The position numbers were made by a program, and so were the translations under genes. From the NCBI RefSeq assembly GCF_000959525.1, contig NZ_CP009832.1, positions 620,001-684,000 of the forward strand: a DNA stretch of 64,000 nt. Direction: 5' to 3'. The notes under the pieces were generated by a model. It saw only the letters and a program-made list of their open reading frames with translations, was not told the origin of the DNA and searched no databases. The stretch is from Burkholderia multivorans ATCC BAA-247. Lineage in GTDB: Bacteria; Pseudomonadota; Gammaproteobacteria; Burkholderiales; Burkholderiaceae. This document shows, in pieces, positions 48,254 through 57,646 of the stretch (the first letter of the stretch is position 1; each line of letters opens with the position of its first letter).

Positions 48254-51241
48254 ATGCAAACCACCGACAACGCGACGTCCCAGTACGAGAGCGCATCGAG
48301 CCGTCCTCTCGGCGGGGCCGAACAAGGCGCGCCGGCGCTCGCGCCGCAGGCAACGTTCGCCGACTACAAGGTGATCCGCCGCAACGGCAGCGTGGTGGCG
48401 TTCGAGCCGTCGAAGATCGCGATCGCGGTGACCAAGGCTTTCCTGGCCGTCAACGGCGGGCAGGGCGCCGCGTCCGCGCGCGTGCGCGAGCTCGTCGACC
48501 AGCTCACGCGCAACGTCGTGCGCGCGCTCGTGCGCAGCCGCCCGAACGGCGGAACGTTCCATATCGAAGACATCCAGGATCAGGTCGAGCTCGCGCTGAT
48601 GCGCGGCGGCGAGCACAACGTCGCGCGCGCGTACGTGCTGTATCGCGAGAAGCGTCACCTCGAGCGCCAGCATGCGGGCGAGGAAACGGCGGCGGTGCGC
48701 GAGACGACGGGCGGCATCAACGTCGTCGACAACGGTGTCACGCGTCCGCTCGACATGAACGCGCTGCGCGCGCTGATCGTGTCGGCATGCGACGGCCTCG
48801 GCGCTGCGGTTAACCCTGATCCGATCGTCGCGGAGACGGTGAAGAACCTGTACGACGGCGTGCCGATGAGCCAGGTCTACGACTCGGCGATCCTCGCTGC
48901 GCGCACGATGATCGAGAAGGATCCGGCATACAGCCAGGTCACGGCCCGCATCCTGCTGCACACGATCCGCCGCGAGATCCTCGGCGAGGAAGTCGTGCAG
49001 GCCGACATGTCGACGCGCTACGCCGAGTATTTCCCGCAGTTCCTGAAGCGCGGCGTCGAAGCCGGCCTGCTCGACGACAAGCTGCTGCAGTTCGACCTGA
49101 AGCGCCTCGGCGAAGCGCTCGACGCGAGCCGCGACCTGCAGTTCGGCTACCTCGGCCTGCAGACGCTGTACGACCGCTACTTCCTGCACGTCGACGGCAC
49201 GCGCATCGAAATGCCGCAGGCGTTCTTCATGCGCGTCGCGATGGGCCTGTCGCTGAACGAGATCGACCGCGAAGCGCGTGCGATCGAGTTCTACAACGTG
49301 CTGTCGAGCTTCGACTTCATGAGCTCGACGCCGACGCTGTTCAACTCGGGCACGCACCGCTCGCAGCTGTCGTCGTGCTATCTGACGACGGTCGCGGACG
49401 ACCTCGACGGCATCTATGAAGCGCTGAAGGAAAACGCGCTGCTGTCGAAGTTCGCCGGCGGCCTCGGCAACGACTGGACGCGCGTGCGCGCACTCGGCTC
49501 GCATATCAAGGGCACGAACGGCAAGTCGCAGGGCGTCGTGCCGTTCCTGAAGGTCGTCAACGACACGGCCGTCGCGGTGAACCAGGGCGGCAAGCGCAAG
49601 GGCGCGGTCTGCGCGTACCTCGAATCGTGGCACCTCGACATCGAGGAATTCCTCGAGCTGCGCAAGAACACGGGCGACGACCGGCGCCGTACGCACGACA
49701 TGAACACGGCGAACTGGATTCCCGACCTGTTCATGAAGCGCGTGATGGAAGGCGGCGAATGGACGCTGTTCTCGCCGTCGACCTGCCCGGATCTCCACGA
49801 CAAGTTCGGCGCGGACTTCGAGGCGGCTTACACGGCTTACGAAGAGAAAGTCGCGCGCGGCGAGATCAAGCTGTTCAAGAAGATTCCGGCGCAGCAGCTG
49901 TGGCGCAAGATGCTCGGCATGCTGTTCGAGACGGGCCATCCGTGGATCACGTTCAAGGATCCGTGCAACGTGCGCTCGCCGCAGCAGCACGTCGGCGTCG
50001 TCCACTCGTCGAACCTGTGCACCGAAATCACGCTGAACACGAGCGACACCGAAATCGCGGTCTGCAACCTCGGCTCGGTGAACCTCGTCGCGCACCTCGT
50101 CAAGCAGCCGGACGGCACCTACGCGCTCGACCACGACAAGCTGAAGCGCACGATCAGCGTCGCGATGCGCATGCTCGACAACGTGATCGACATCAACTAC
50201 TACGCGGTGCCGAAGGCGCGTAACTCGAACCTGAAGCACCGTCCGGTCGGCCTCGGCATCATGGGCTTCCAGGACTGCCTGCACCTGCTGCGCACGCCGT
50301 ACGCGTCGGAAGCGGCGGTCGAGTTCGCCGATCGCTCGATGGAAGCGGTCTGCTACTACGCCTACTACGCGTCGACCGAGCTGGCCGAGGAGCGCGGCCG
50401 CTACTCGAGCTACCGCGGCTCGCTGTGGGATCGCGGCATCCTGCCGCAGGACACGCTGAAGCTGCTGGCCGAAGCGCGCGGCGGCTACGTCGAGGTCGAC
50501 TCGTCGGAATCGCTCGACTGGGCCACGCTGCGTGCACGGATCGCGACGCACGGGATGCGCAACTCGAACTGCGTCGCGATCGCGCCGACGGCGACGATCT
50601 CGAACATCATCGGCGTGTCGGCGTGCATCGAGCCGACCTTCCAGAACCTGTACGTGAAGTCGAACCTGTCGGGCGAGTTCACGGTCGTCAACGAGTACCT
50701 CGTGCGCGACCTGAAGGAGCGCGGCCTGTGGGACGAAGTAATGGTCGCCGACCTGAAGTACTTCGACGGCATGCTGTCGCGCATCGACCGCATCCCGGCC
50801 GACCTGCGCGCGATCTACGCGACCGCGTTCGAGGTCGATCCGAAGTGGCTGGTGGAGGCCGCGTCGCGTCGCCAGAAGTGGATCGACCAGGCGCAGTCGC
50901 TGAACATCTACATGGCCGGCGCATCGGGCAAGAAGCTCGACGAGGTCTACAAGCTCGCGTGGCTGCGCGGCCTGAAGACGACCTACTACCTGCGCACGAT
51001 GGCGGCGACGCACGTCGAGAAGTCGACGGTCGCACACGGCGCGCTGAACGCGGTGCCGACGAGCGGCGGCGGCGCGGCAGGCGGCGCGCAGGGCGCAGCG
51101 GGCGGCTTCGGTGCGGCGGGCGGCGATGTGTCGTCGGGCGCGCTCGATGCAGCGGCGCTCGCGCCGGTCGAGGCGGAAGGTCCGGTGTGCACGATGCGTC
51201 CTGGCGACCCGGGCTTCGACGAATGCGAAGCGTGCCAGTAA
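48254..51241 (+). CDS. nrdA: Ribonucleotide reductase class Ia, alpha subunit
   Basis: This 995-aa catalytic subunit reduces ribonucleoside diphosphates to deoxy forms. A non-conserved start of about 35 residues precedes an ATP-cone allosteric domain (IRRNGSVVAFEPSKIAIAV onward). Active-site parts are SGTHRSQLSSCYL, the NLCTEI loop with catalytic Cys/Glu, and a C-terminal CEACQ pair that passes on electrons. The glycine/alanine-rich linker before the tail is long. AGGAG precedes the ATG at 48254; the frame is open further upstream, but that part is not family-like. nrdB follows after 363 bases. Confidence 0.96.
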   Translation: MQTTDNATSQYESASSRPLGGAEQGAPALAPQATFADYKVIRRNGSVVAFEPSKIAIAVTKAFLAVNGGQGAASARVRELVDQLTRNVVRALVRSRPNGGTFHIEDIQDQVELALMRGGEHNVARAYVLYREKRHLERQHAGEETAAVRETTGGINVVDNGVTRPLDMNALRALIVSACDGLGAAVNPDPIVAETVKNLYDGVPMSQVYDSAILAARTMIEKDPAYSQVTARILLHTIRREILGEEVVQADMSTRYAEYFPQFLKRGVEAGLLDDKLLQFDLKRLGEALDASRDLQFGYLGLQTLYDRYFLHVDGTRIEMPQAFFMRVAMGLSLNEIDREARAIEFYNVLSSFDFMSSTPTLFNSGTHRSQLSSCYLTTVADDLDGIYEALKENALLSKFAGGLGNDWTRVRALGSHIKGTNGKSQGVVPFLKVVNDTAVAVNQGGKRKGAVCAYLESWHLDIEEFLELRKNTGDDRRRTHDMNTANWIPDLFMKRVMEGGEWTLFSPSTCPDLHDKFGADFEAAYTAYEEKVARGEIKLFKKIPAQQLWRKMLGMLFETGHPWITFKDPCNVRSPQQHVGVVHSSNLCTEITLNTSDTEIAVCNLGSVNLVAHLVKQPDGTYALDHDKLKRTISVAMRMLDNVIDINYYAVPKARNSNLKHRPVGLGIMGFQDCLHLLRTPYASEAAVEFADRSMEAVCYYAYYASTELAEERGRYSSYRGSLWDRGILPQDTLKLLAEARGGYVEVDSSESLDWATLRARIATHGMRNSNCVAIAPTATISNIIGVSACIEPTFQNLYVKSNLSGEFTVVNEYLVRDLKERGLWDEVMVADLKYFDGMLSRIDRIPADLRAIYATAFEVDPKWLVEAASRRQKWIDQAQSLNIYMAGASGKKLDEVYKLAWLRGLKTTYYLRTMAATHVEKSTVAHGALNAVPTSGGGAAGGAQGAAGGFGAAGGDVSSGALDAAALAPVEAEGPVCTMRPGDPGFDECEACQ

Positions 51242-51604
51242 CGCTGCACGCCTGAGTCGAAGAGACTGCGGGCGGCGCGCACGACGAGCGATCCAGGTTG
51301 AAGTGCGCGCCGCTCTCTACTAAAAAAATGATAAGGAATCTGTAACGCGACATCTGCGTTGCAGGCAACGACGAACGATCGAGACATCCCCGACGACGTC
51401 ACGTTTCGATCAGCGTTCGATGCGTCGAGCGCACCTCGCAAACGATGTGCGACACAGGTCGCGCACTGCATGACCGACGATGCGTTGCTCAAAGTGTTGT
51501 ATCGAGGTCGCAACGCGAATCGAAAAAAGGATTTTTCGTGAGCGAACCCTTTTATCGCTCAGGAAAAGATGGTACAAACCGTTCTAAATTGATGGTGAGA
51601 ATTT
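51242..51604 (+). other. nrdA-nrdB spacer with two adjacent hairpins
   Basis: No gene is convincing here. Near the nrdB side, CGAAAAA (51521-51527) pairs with TTTTTCG (51532-51538), and TGAGCGA (51539-51545) pairs with TCGCTCA (51555-51561). They abut each other and end about 45 bases before the nrdB ATG. A stretch of lower GC content around them suggests a leader or processing site rather than coding sequence. Confidence 0.5.
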
Positions 51605-52816
51605 ATGCTCAACTGGGATGACGAGATGACCGCCGTAACTCCCGCGAGTGGAGCGCAGCAAAACGCGATGCGCACCTCCGCGGGGACGGCTGTCGGAATG
51701 CAGGCTGCGTCGCCTGCCGCCCATCAGGTCCGTGACATTTTCGAAGGCGATCTTGCGGTGCCGCCGCAAGCATCGGCTGTTCCCGCCGGCCGTTCCGAAG
51801 CGCGGGTCAATGTCGCCGACAAGCGCATCATCAACGGCCAGACTGACGTCAATCAGCTGGTGCCGTTCAAGTACAAGTGGGCGTGGGAGAAGTATCTGGC
51901 CGGTTGCGCGAACCACTGGATGCCGCAGGAAATCAACATGTCCCGCGACATCGCGCTGTGGAAGGATCCGAACGGACTGACCGAAGACGAGCGCCGCATC
52001 GTCAAGCGCAACCTCGGCTTCTTCGTCACGGCCGACTCGCTCGCCGCGAACAACATCGTGCTCGGCACGTACCGCCACATCACCGCACCGGAGTGCCGCC
52101 AGTTCCTGCTGCGCCAGGCATTCGAAGAGGCGATCCACACGCACGCGTATCAATACATCGTCGAGTCGCTCGGGCTCGACGAAGGCGAGATCTTCAACGC
52201 GTACCACGAAGTCCCGTCGATCCGCGCGAAAGACGAATTCCTGATCCCGTTCATCCATACGCTGACGGACCCGGCCTTCAAGACCGGCACGCTCGAAGCG
52301 GATCAGAAGCTGCTGAAGTCGCTGATCGTGTTCGCCTGCATCATGGAAGGCCTGTTCTTCTATGTCGGGTTCACGCAGATCCTCGCGCTCGGCCGCCAGA
52401 ACAAGATGACGGGTGCTGCGGAGCAATATCAGTACATCCTGCGCGACGAGTCGATGCACTGCAATTTCGGCATCGACCTGATCAACCAGATCAAGCTCGA
52501 AAACCCGCACCTGTGGACGGCCGAGTTCCGTGCGGAGATCCGCGAGCTGTTCAAGCAGGCTGTCGAACTCGAATACCGTTACGCCGAGGACACGATGCCG
52601 CGCGGCGTGCTGGGCCTGAACGCGTCGATGTTCAAGAGCTATCTGCGCTTCATCTGCAACCGTCGTTGCCAGCAGATCGGCCTCGATCCGCTGTTCCCGA
52701 ACGAGGAAAACCCGTTCCCGTGGATGAGCGAGATGATCGACCTGAAGAAGGAACGCAACTTCTTCGAGACGCGTGTGATCGAGTATCAGACGGGAGGCGC
52801 GCTGTCCTGGGAGTAA
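51605..52816 (+). CDS. nrdB: Ribonucleotide reductase class Ia, beta subunit
   Basis: This 403-aa subunit holds the di-iron centre and tyrosyl radical used by NrdA. Iron ligands are seen in [16 protein letters not shown] (near residue 165), and in [14 protein letters not shown] (near 280), with a Glu in the helix around [12 protein letters not shown]. About 60 N-terminal residues are variable and the protein is longer than the 376 aa of E. coli NrdB. The C-terminus ends LSWE, in place of the tail that docks on NrdA. The ATG follows GGTGAG. Confidence 0.95.
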   Translation: MLNWDDEMTAVTPASGAQQNAMRTSAGTAVGMQAASPAAHQVRDIFEGDLAVPPQASAVPAGRSEARVNVADKRIINGQTDVNQLVPFKYKWAWEKYLAGCANHWMPQEINMSRDIALWKDPNGLTEDERRIVKRNLGFFVTADSLAANNIVLGTYRHITAPECRQFLLRQAFEEAIHTHAYQYIVESLGLDEGEIFNAYHEVPSIRAKDEFLIPFIHTLTDPAFKTGTLEADQKLLKSLIVFACIMEGLFFYVGFTQILALGRQNKMTGAAEQYQYILRDESMHCNFGIDLINQIKLENPHLWTAEFRAEIRELFKQAVELEYRYAEDTMPRGVLGLNASMFKSYLRFICNRRCQQIGLDPLFPNEENPFPWMSEMIDLKKERNFFETRVIEYQTGGALSWE

Positions 52817-53253
52817 CCCGCAGCAGCGAACCCGTCACATGATGGAGCAGCCGGCGGCCTCTCGGCGCCGGCCCAAGGTTTAGGAGCAAGAACGCCTGAT
52901 GCAAAGCATGCCCGGTGCCTTAAAGGCCCAACGACACGACAGGCACTTTGCGAACCCTTCAGTGGGATGGGCAAACTTCCCTCCGGAAAAAGCGGACGGC
53001 CGTGTGGTCGTTCGCTTGATCAAGCGATTAGGGGCAGCGGCGCGACGTGTGCCGGCTGCCGACTTGATTTGGCGCGCGAAGCCGGGTGGCTTCGCGCGCC
53101 ATACCGTATTCATTAGCGTAAGCGTGCGGTATCCGCGTACGCCGATGAATAGCCCGCTTCGAAGCGCACGTGCTGAACAGCGTCCGCGGGAAGCGGGTTT
53201 TGACGAAGGGTGTAGTTTGAACTGACTCTCATCTGAACCTGAAGGAGAACAAC
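52817..53253 (+). other. Structured spacer between nrdB and the histone-like gene
   Basis: I see no credible gene in this stretch. It holds a hairpin just after nrdB (GCCGGCG 52850-52856 with CGCCGGC 52866-52872) and a perfect 14-bp hairpin at 53070-53101. A 108-codon open frame (52899-53225) has mixed third positions and rare codons (TTA, CGA, AGG), unlike the neighbouring genes. Confidence 0.5.
53070..53101 (+). repeat. Perfect 14-bp inverted repeat
   Basis: TGGCGCGCGAAGCC (53070-53083) and GGCTTCGCGCGCCA (53088-53101) pair completely around GGGT. No T-run follows on either strand, so it is not a standard terminator. Confidence 0.7.
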
Positions 53254-53868
53254 ATGGCTACTGCCAAGAAGAAACCGGCTGCCAAGAAGGCTGCTGCGAA
53301 GAAGACCGTTGCGAAGAAGGCTGCAGCACCGGCGAAGAAGGCCGCTGCAGTGAAGAAGGTTGCTGCGAAGAAGGTCGCGGTGAAGAAGGTTGCCGCGAAG
53401 AAGGCAGCGCCGGCGAAGAAGGCCGCTGCCAAGAAGGTTGCAGCGAAGAAGGCAGCACCGGCGAAGAAGACCGCTGCGAAGAAGGTCGCAACGAAGAAGG
53501 TTGCAGCCAAGAAGGTCGCGACGAAGAGGGTCGCCGCGAAGAAGGCGGCACCGGCGAAGAAGGCCGCAGCGAAGAAGGTTGCAGCCAAGAAGGTCGCGAC
53601 GAAGAAGGTAGCGGCGAAGAAGGCCGCACCGGCGAAGAAGGCTGCTGCCAAGAAGGCGGCACCGGCGAAGAAGGCTGCAGCGAAGAAGGCTGCGCCCGCG
53701 AAGAAGGCCGCGCCGGCGAAGAAGGCTGCTGCGCCGAAGAAGGCTGTGGTGAAGAAGGCCGCACCGGCAACGACGGCATCGACGGCATCGGTCGCACCGG
53801 CATCGGGCGTGAAGACGGCGCTCAACCCGGCAGCGGCATGGCCGTTCCCGACCGGCAGCCGTCCGTAA
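53254..53868 (+). CDS. Histone H1-like DNA-binding protein
   Basis: This 204-aa protein is almost entirely Lys, Ala, Val and Pro in AAKKAAPAKK/AAKKVAAKK-type repeats, like the C-terminal tail of eukaryotic H1 and the H1-like proteins of Burkholderia, Bordetella (BpH1) and chlamydiae. It should bind DNA through charge alone and help pack the nucleoid. A short non-repeat C-terminus (AAAWPFPTGSRP) ends it. GAAGGAGAAC precedes the ATG. The encoding DNA is itself a near-repeat, so length may vary between strains. Confidence 0.92.
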   Translation: MATAKKKPAAKKAAAKKTVAKKAAAPAKKAAAVKKVAAKKVAVKKVAAKKAAPAKKAAAKKVAAKKAAPAKKTAAKKVATKKVAAKKVATKRVAAKKAAPAKKAAAKKVAAKKVATKKVAAKKAAPAKKAAAKKAAPAKKAAAKKAAPAKKAAPAKKAAAPKKAVVKKAAPATTASTASVAPASGVKTALNPAAAWPFPTGSRP

Positions 53869-53914
53869 TCGCGGTTGACGAGCACCACCCGGACACCTTC
53901 GTCGTGTCCGTGGG

Positions 53915-53932
53915 TTGAGTAGCGCTACTCAA
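53915..53932 (+). repeat. 18-bp perfect palindrome after the histone-like gene
   Basis: TTGAGTAGCGCTACTCAA is fully self-complementary. It sits between a GC hairpin (from about 53888) and the terminator at 53937, so it may be a protein-binding site or part of the 3' end. Confidence 0.6.
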
Positions 53933-53936
53933 TCGG

Positions 53937-53970
53937 TCCCGCCATCTGGTTCAGGTGGCGGGATTTTTTT
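53937..53970 (+). terminator. Intrinsic terminator of the histone-like gene
   Basis: TCCCGCCATCT (53937-53947) pairs with AGGTGGCGGGA (53953-53963) with one T-G pair, followed by a seven-T run. Confidence 0.85.
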
Positions 53971-54012
53971 CGTCCGCGTTTTCATCCGTCTGCGGCGGCC
54001 GCCGCGTACGGA

Positions 54013-54047
54013 CGAAAAAAAACGCATGTGCAGCCTCGCACATGCGT
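54013..54047 (-). terminator. Intrinsic terminator of the glycine-zipper lipoprotein gene
   Basis: AACGCATGTGC (54020-54030) pairs with GCACATGCGTT (54037-54047) around a 6-base loop; on the minus strand it is followed by a run of T. It lies 36 bases after the lipoprotein stop. Confidence 0.82.
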
Positions 54048-54082
54048 TCGACCGCGGCTCGCGCCGCGCGCTGAGGTACTCG

Positions 54083-54556
54083 TTAGTGCGTGACGCGCGT
54101 GACGCCGCCGCTCGACAGCAGACGCACGCGTTCGCCGGCACGGAACACTTCGCCGGTCGCGGCCTGCGTGATCGAGCGCAGATCGCCGTTGTCGAGGCGC
54201 ACCGTGATTTCGACGCCGTTCGCGGTGCTCATGTTTTCGCCGATCGCATTGCCCGCGACCGCGCCCGCGAGGCCGCCTGCGATGGCCGTCAGGATCGACC
54301 CCCGGCCGCCGCCGATCGCGCTGCCGGCCACGGCGCCGAGCGCGCCGCCGCCCAGCGTGCCGATCGCGCTGCCGCCGCCGTCGGACTGGATGCGCACCGC
54401 GCGAACGCTTTCGACGGTGCCCATGCGGACCGTCTGTTCGCGCTGCGCCTGGCCGACGCTATAGACGTCCGCCGAGCCGGGCGGCGTGAAGCAGCCGGCG
54501 AGCGTCACCGTGGCGGTGACCATGGCCGCGAGCGTGAGGGTTTTTTTCGTCAGCAT
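54083..54556 (-). CDS. Glycine-zipper outer-membrane lipoprotein (SlyB/17-kDa antigen type)
   Basis: This 157-aa lipoprotein has a signal peptide ending in the lipobox LAGC (KTLTLAAMVTATVTLAGC). A glycine-zipper region follows at about 60-105 (GGGALGAVAGSAIGGGRGS and AIAGGLAGAVAGNAIGE). The C-terminal part is a small beta domain (VEITVRLDNGDLRSITQA). Such proteins sit in the outer membrane and support envelope integrity. It has its own terminator and lies 19 bases after the PfkB gene. Confidence 0.88.
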   Translation of the reverse strand: MLTKKTLTLAAMVTATVTLAGCFTPPGSADVYSVGQAQREQTVRMGTVESVRAVRIQSDGGGSAIGTLGGGALGAVAGSAIGGGRGSILTAIAGGLAGAVAGNAIGENMSTANGVEITVRLDNGDLRSITQAATGEVFRAGERVRLLSSGGVTRVTH

Positions 54557-54575
54557 CTTTGCTCTCCAACAATAT

Positions 54576-55514
54576 TCATTTGAGACTGTAACCGAACGCA
54601 GCCTCGAAGCGCGCGTCGATTTCGGCGCGCGTCAGTACGTAAGTCTGGGGCCCCTGGTAAGCGATCTTCAGCGAGCCCATCAGGCTTGCGAGGCGGCCCG
54701 TGGTTGCCCAGTCGAGGCCGTTTTCGATCCCGTAGAGAAGCCCGCCCCGGAAGGCATCGCCGCAGCCGGTCGGGTCGACGACGCGCTCGGCGCGCACGAC
54801 GGGAATCTGTTCTTCGCCGTTTTTGTGAAGAATGGTAGAGCCGTGCTCGCCGCGCGTGATGATCAACGCCTGAACCCGGCTGGCGATTTCCTGTTCGGAC
54901 CAGCCCGTCTTGTCGCTGACGAGCTTGCCTTCGTAGTCGTTGACTGCGACGAACGTCGCGAGTTCAATGATGCGGCGCAGCGTCGCGCCGTCGAACAGCG
55001 GCAGGCCCTGGCCCGGATCGAAGATGAACGGGATCCCGGCCTTCGCGAACTGCTCGGCGTGCTGGACCATCCCGTCGAAGCCGTCCGGTGCGACGATGCC
55101 GAGCTTCACGCCCGGCACTTCGTCCGCGCGGTTCAGGTGCGACAGCATCATCGCGCCCGGGTGGAAAGCCGTGATCTGGTTGTTGTCGAGATCGGTCGTG
55201 ATCATCGCCTGCGCGGTATGCGCATCGGGCACCACGCGCACGTTCGCCTTCGACAGGCCGAGGCTGTCGAGCCGCTCGAGATAGCGATCGGCATCGTTCG
55301 CGCCGACCGTCGCCATGATGCGCGCGTCGCCGCCGAGCATGTGCAGCGCGTAGGCGATATTGCCCGCGCAGCCGCCGAATTCGCGTCGCATCGTCGGCAC
55401 GAGGAAGCTCACGTTCAGCAGGTGAACCTGGTCGGGCAGGATGTGCTCGCGAAACCGGCCCTCGAAAGTCATGATGTTGTCGTAGGCGAGCGAGCCGCAA
55501 ATCAGCGTAGTCAA
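54576..55514 (-). CDS. PfkB-family sugar/nucleoside kinase
   Basis: This 312-aa ribokinase-fold kinase has the N-terminal GGCAGNIAYALHMLGG motif (near residue 47) and the catalytic DPTGCGDAFRGGLLYG motif near 255, including the base Asp. The overall sequence is closer to adenosine kinase-like PfkB proteins than to ribokinase, but the substrate is not certain. The start is a TTG at 55514 behind AGGA, giving LTTLICGSLAYD; an upstream start at 55538 would add eight residues. It follows tpx after 67 bases. Confidence 0.85.
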   Translation of the reverse strand: MTTLICGSLAYDNIMTFEGRFREHILPDQVHLLNVSFLVPTMRREFGGCAGNIAYALHMLGGDARIMATVGANDADRYLERLDSLGLSKANVRVVPDAHTAQAMITTDLDNNQITAFHPGAMMLSHLNRADEVPGVKLGIVAPDGFDGMVQHAEQFAKAGIPFIFDPGQGLPLFDGATLRRIIELATFVAVNDYEGKLVSDKTGWSEQEIASRVQALIITRGEHGSTILHKNGEEQIPVVRAERVVDPTGCGDAFRGGLLYGIENGLDWATTGRLASLMGSLKIAYQGPQTYVLTRAEIDARFEAAFGYSLK

Positions 55515-55581
55515 GGCGTGCGTTCCTGTAGAGAGCAAAGGGAGGCGGCCGCCCGGCCGGCGCGGGCCGGGCGGCGGCGGA

Positions 55582-56085
55582 TTACTTCAGTGCGGCGAGC
55601 GCTGCGTCGTAGTTCGGCTCGTCCTTGATCTCGCTGACGAGTTGCGCGTGGATCACCTTGTCCTGCGCGTCGAGCACGACAACCGCGCGCGCCGTCAGGC
55701 CGTTCAGCGGGCCGCTCGTCACGTCGACGCCGTATGCGTTCGCGAATGCGCGGCCGGTGCGGAACGTCGACGCCGTCACGACGTTCTCGAGGCCTTCGGT
55801 CGTGCAGAAGCGCGATGCCGCGAACGGCAGGTCGGCCGACACGACGATCACGACCGTGTTGTCCAGCGACGACGCAGCTTCGTTGAACTTGCGGGTCGAC
55901 GTCGCGCAGGTCGGCGTGTCGAGGCTCGGCACGATGTTCAGCACCTTGCGCTTGCCGGCGAAGCTGGCGAGCGTCAGATCGGCGAGGTCCTTGCCGACCA
56001 GCTTGAAGTCGGGGGCCTGCGAACCGACGGTCGGGAACGTGCCGGCGAGATCGATCGGGTTGCCACCCAGCGTAACTTTGCTCAT
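55582..56085 (-). CDS. tpx: Thiol peroxidase Tpx
   Basis: This 167-aa atypical two-cysteine peroxiredoxin uses thioredoxin to reduce lipid and hydrogen peroxides. The peroxidatic cysteine is in [14 protein letters not shown] (about C61) and the resolving one in [13 protein letters not shown] (about C95). Length and both motifs match the family. It is the second peroxide-removing enzyme in the window, with the Prx5-type gene at 19 kb. Confidence 0.94.
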   Translation of the reverse strand: MSKVTLGGNPIDLAGTFPTVGSQAPDFKLVGKDLADLTLASFAGKRKVLNIVPSLDTPTCATSTRKFNEAASSLDNTVVIVVSADLPFAASRFCTTEGLENVVTASTFRTGRAFANAYGVDVTSGPLNGLTARAVVVLDAQDKVIHAQLVSEIKDEPNYDAALAALK

Positions 56086-56158
56086 GTTCGTGCTCCGAAA
56101 TAGCGCGCCGCTCGGGCGCGCGGGTTGAGACGGGCGCGCGTGCGCGCGCCGCGGTGCG

Positions 56159-57601
56159 TCACGGATAGAAGATCTGGACGCGGAAATTCGATGCGGGTGC
56201 GCCGTTCGTGTCGAGGCGGACGATCATCGTCTGCGTCGTGCCGGGCGGCAGCCCGGCGTCGATCGGCGTACCGGGGCGCACGTACTCGCGCGGCGCGAGC
56301 ACGCGGCGCACGGTGACGCGATTGCTGTCGTCGAGCAGCGTCAGCTCGAGCGACGGATAGGCGAGCGCGACACGGTAGCGGTTCGTCAGCGGCGCTTTCA
56401 GTTCAAGCACGCGCGGGCCGTCGAGCTGGCGCAGATCGGTCGCATCGAGCCGCAGCCCGTCGATCGCGCGCGGCGGCGCGACCGTGCAGCCGAGCGGCGC
56501 GCACAGCTGGCGGAACCAGCCTTGTGTCGCCGGCCAATGGATCATCAGCGGTTCGCGTTGCCACCACGCGAGCTGCGCGACGAGCAGCACCGCGAGCGCG
56601 GCCGCGACGAGCCCGCCCACGAAGCCGCCGAGCACCCCGCGACGCTGCGGCTCGCGCGCTTCGCGTGTGACCGCGAACGGCGGACGGTCGTCGTCGGACG
56701 GCACCGCGGCGAACGGTTCGTCGGCCGGTGCGCGCGTATCGGCGGCAGCGAAGGCCGCTGTCGCCGGTGCCGCTGCGGCTGCGAAACGCGGCTCGCGCGG
56801 TGCGTCGATATCGTCCGGCACGGCGAAGTGCGGCGGGCGGGGCGGTTCGTCGGCGTCGTTGCCGGCGTCGGTCGGCACGGGCGCGATGAAGCGCGGTTCG
56901 CGTGCGTCGGTGTCGGCAGAGGGCGGGAAGGGCGGCACCGCCGCGGGTGCGTCGGCGGATGCAGTGAGCGGCGGCAGCGTTGCGTCGGTTTCGGTCGATG
57001 CAGCGGATGCCGCAATTGGCGGCAACGCAGCGTCCGTTTCGTGCGGCGAAGTAGAGGAAGCCGAGAGCGGGTCGTGCGCATCGCCGGCACGCGACGCAGC
57101 GTCGGCTTCACGCGCGTGCGGCGTCCGCTCGGGCGTGCCTGTCAGACGAACGACGCCCGCTTCGATCGACGGCAGCGCGACCGGCACCAGCGGTTCGATC
57201 CGGACCGTTTTCCCGTTGTGCTGCAACGCCGGATCGATGCTGCCGTCGAGCCACGGCGCCCACATGTCCCAGCCTTCGGGCTTGTAGTCGGCGCTTGGCG
57301 GCACGTCGCGCGGCGCATCGGCGAACAGCCGCGGCGGTGCGTCTGCATGCGCGGCATTGCCGGCATCGTCGATATCGCGAAGGTTCGTCGGCCGCTCAGC
57401 GTCGCTCGGCTTCAGTTCGGGCGACGTCGGCTTGGAGGCGGGCGATGCGGGCGGCTGCGCGTGCTCGGGCACGAGCGATTGCGCGGCATTGAAGACTTGC
57501 CGGCAGTGTCCGCAACGCACGAGCCCTTGATGCAGCGACAGCTGTTCCGGCTGCAGCCGGAAGACGGTTTCGCAATGAGGGCAGCGCGTCGCAAGAAACA
57601 T
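56159..57601 (-). CDS. Zinc-ribbon/DUF3426 membrane protein
   Basis: This 480-aa protein starts with an MJ0042-type zinc ribbon (CPHC near residue 7 and CGHC near 32). A long Ala/Pro/Asp-rich linker covers about 50-310. One membrane segment follows ([21 protein letters not shown]), and a C-terminal DUF3426 domain is probably periplasmic. The function is unknown. The position after prmA is conserved in beta-proteobacteria. The linker is low-complexity, so homology there is weak. Confidence 0.88.
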   Translation of the reverse strand: MFLATRCPHCETVFRLQPEQLSLHQGLVRCGHCRQVFNAAQSLVPEHAQPPASPASKPTSPELKPSDAERPTNLRDIDDAGNAAHADAPPRLFADAPRDVPPSADYKPEGWDMWAPWLDGSIDPALQHNGKTVRIEPLVPVALPSIEAGVVRLTGTPERTPHAREADAASRAGDAHDPLSASSTSPHETDAALPPIAASAASTETDATLPPLTASADAPAAVPPFPPSADTDAREPRFIAPVPTDAGNDADEPPRPPHFAVPDDIDAPREPRFAAAAAPATAAFAAADTRAPADEPFAAVPSDDDRPPFAVTREAREPQRRGVLGGFVGGLVAAALAVLLVAQLAWWQREPLMIHWPATQGWFRQLCAPLGCTVAPPRAIDGLRLDATDLRQLDGPRVLELKAPLTNRYRVALAYPSLELTLLDDSNRVTVRRVLAPREYVRPGTPIDAGLPPGTTQTMIVRLDTNGAPASNFRVQIFYP

Positions 57602-57646
57602 GTCGAGCCGGGCGGCCTGCTGGCCAGAGTGAAGGACAGCGCTATT

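Noticed and set aside
51359-51541. 60-codon frame in the nrdA-nrdB spacer
   Set aside because: It needs a TTG start with no ribosome site and runs into the two hairpins before nrdB.
52899-53225. 108-codon open frame after nrdB
   Set aside because: Third positions are mixed and rare codons are frequent, a 14-bp hairpin lies inside it, and the product resembles nothing I know.
53229-53888. 219-codon Phe/Ala-rich frame antisense to the histone-like gene
   Set aside because: It is the exact complement of AAG and GCN repeats; the sense frame has a ribosome site, terminator and known family, the antisense one does not.
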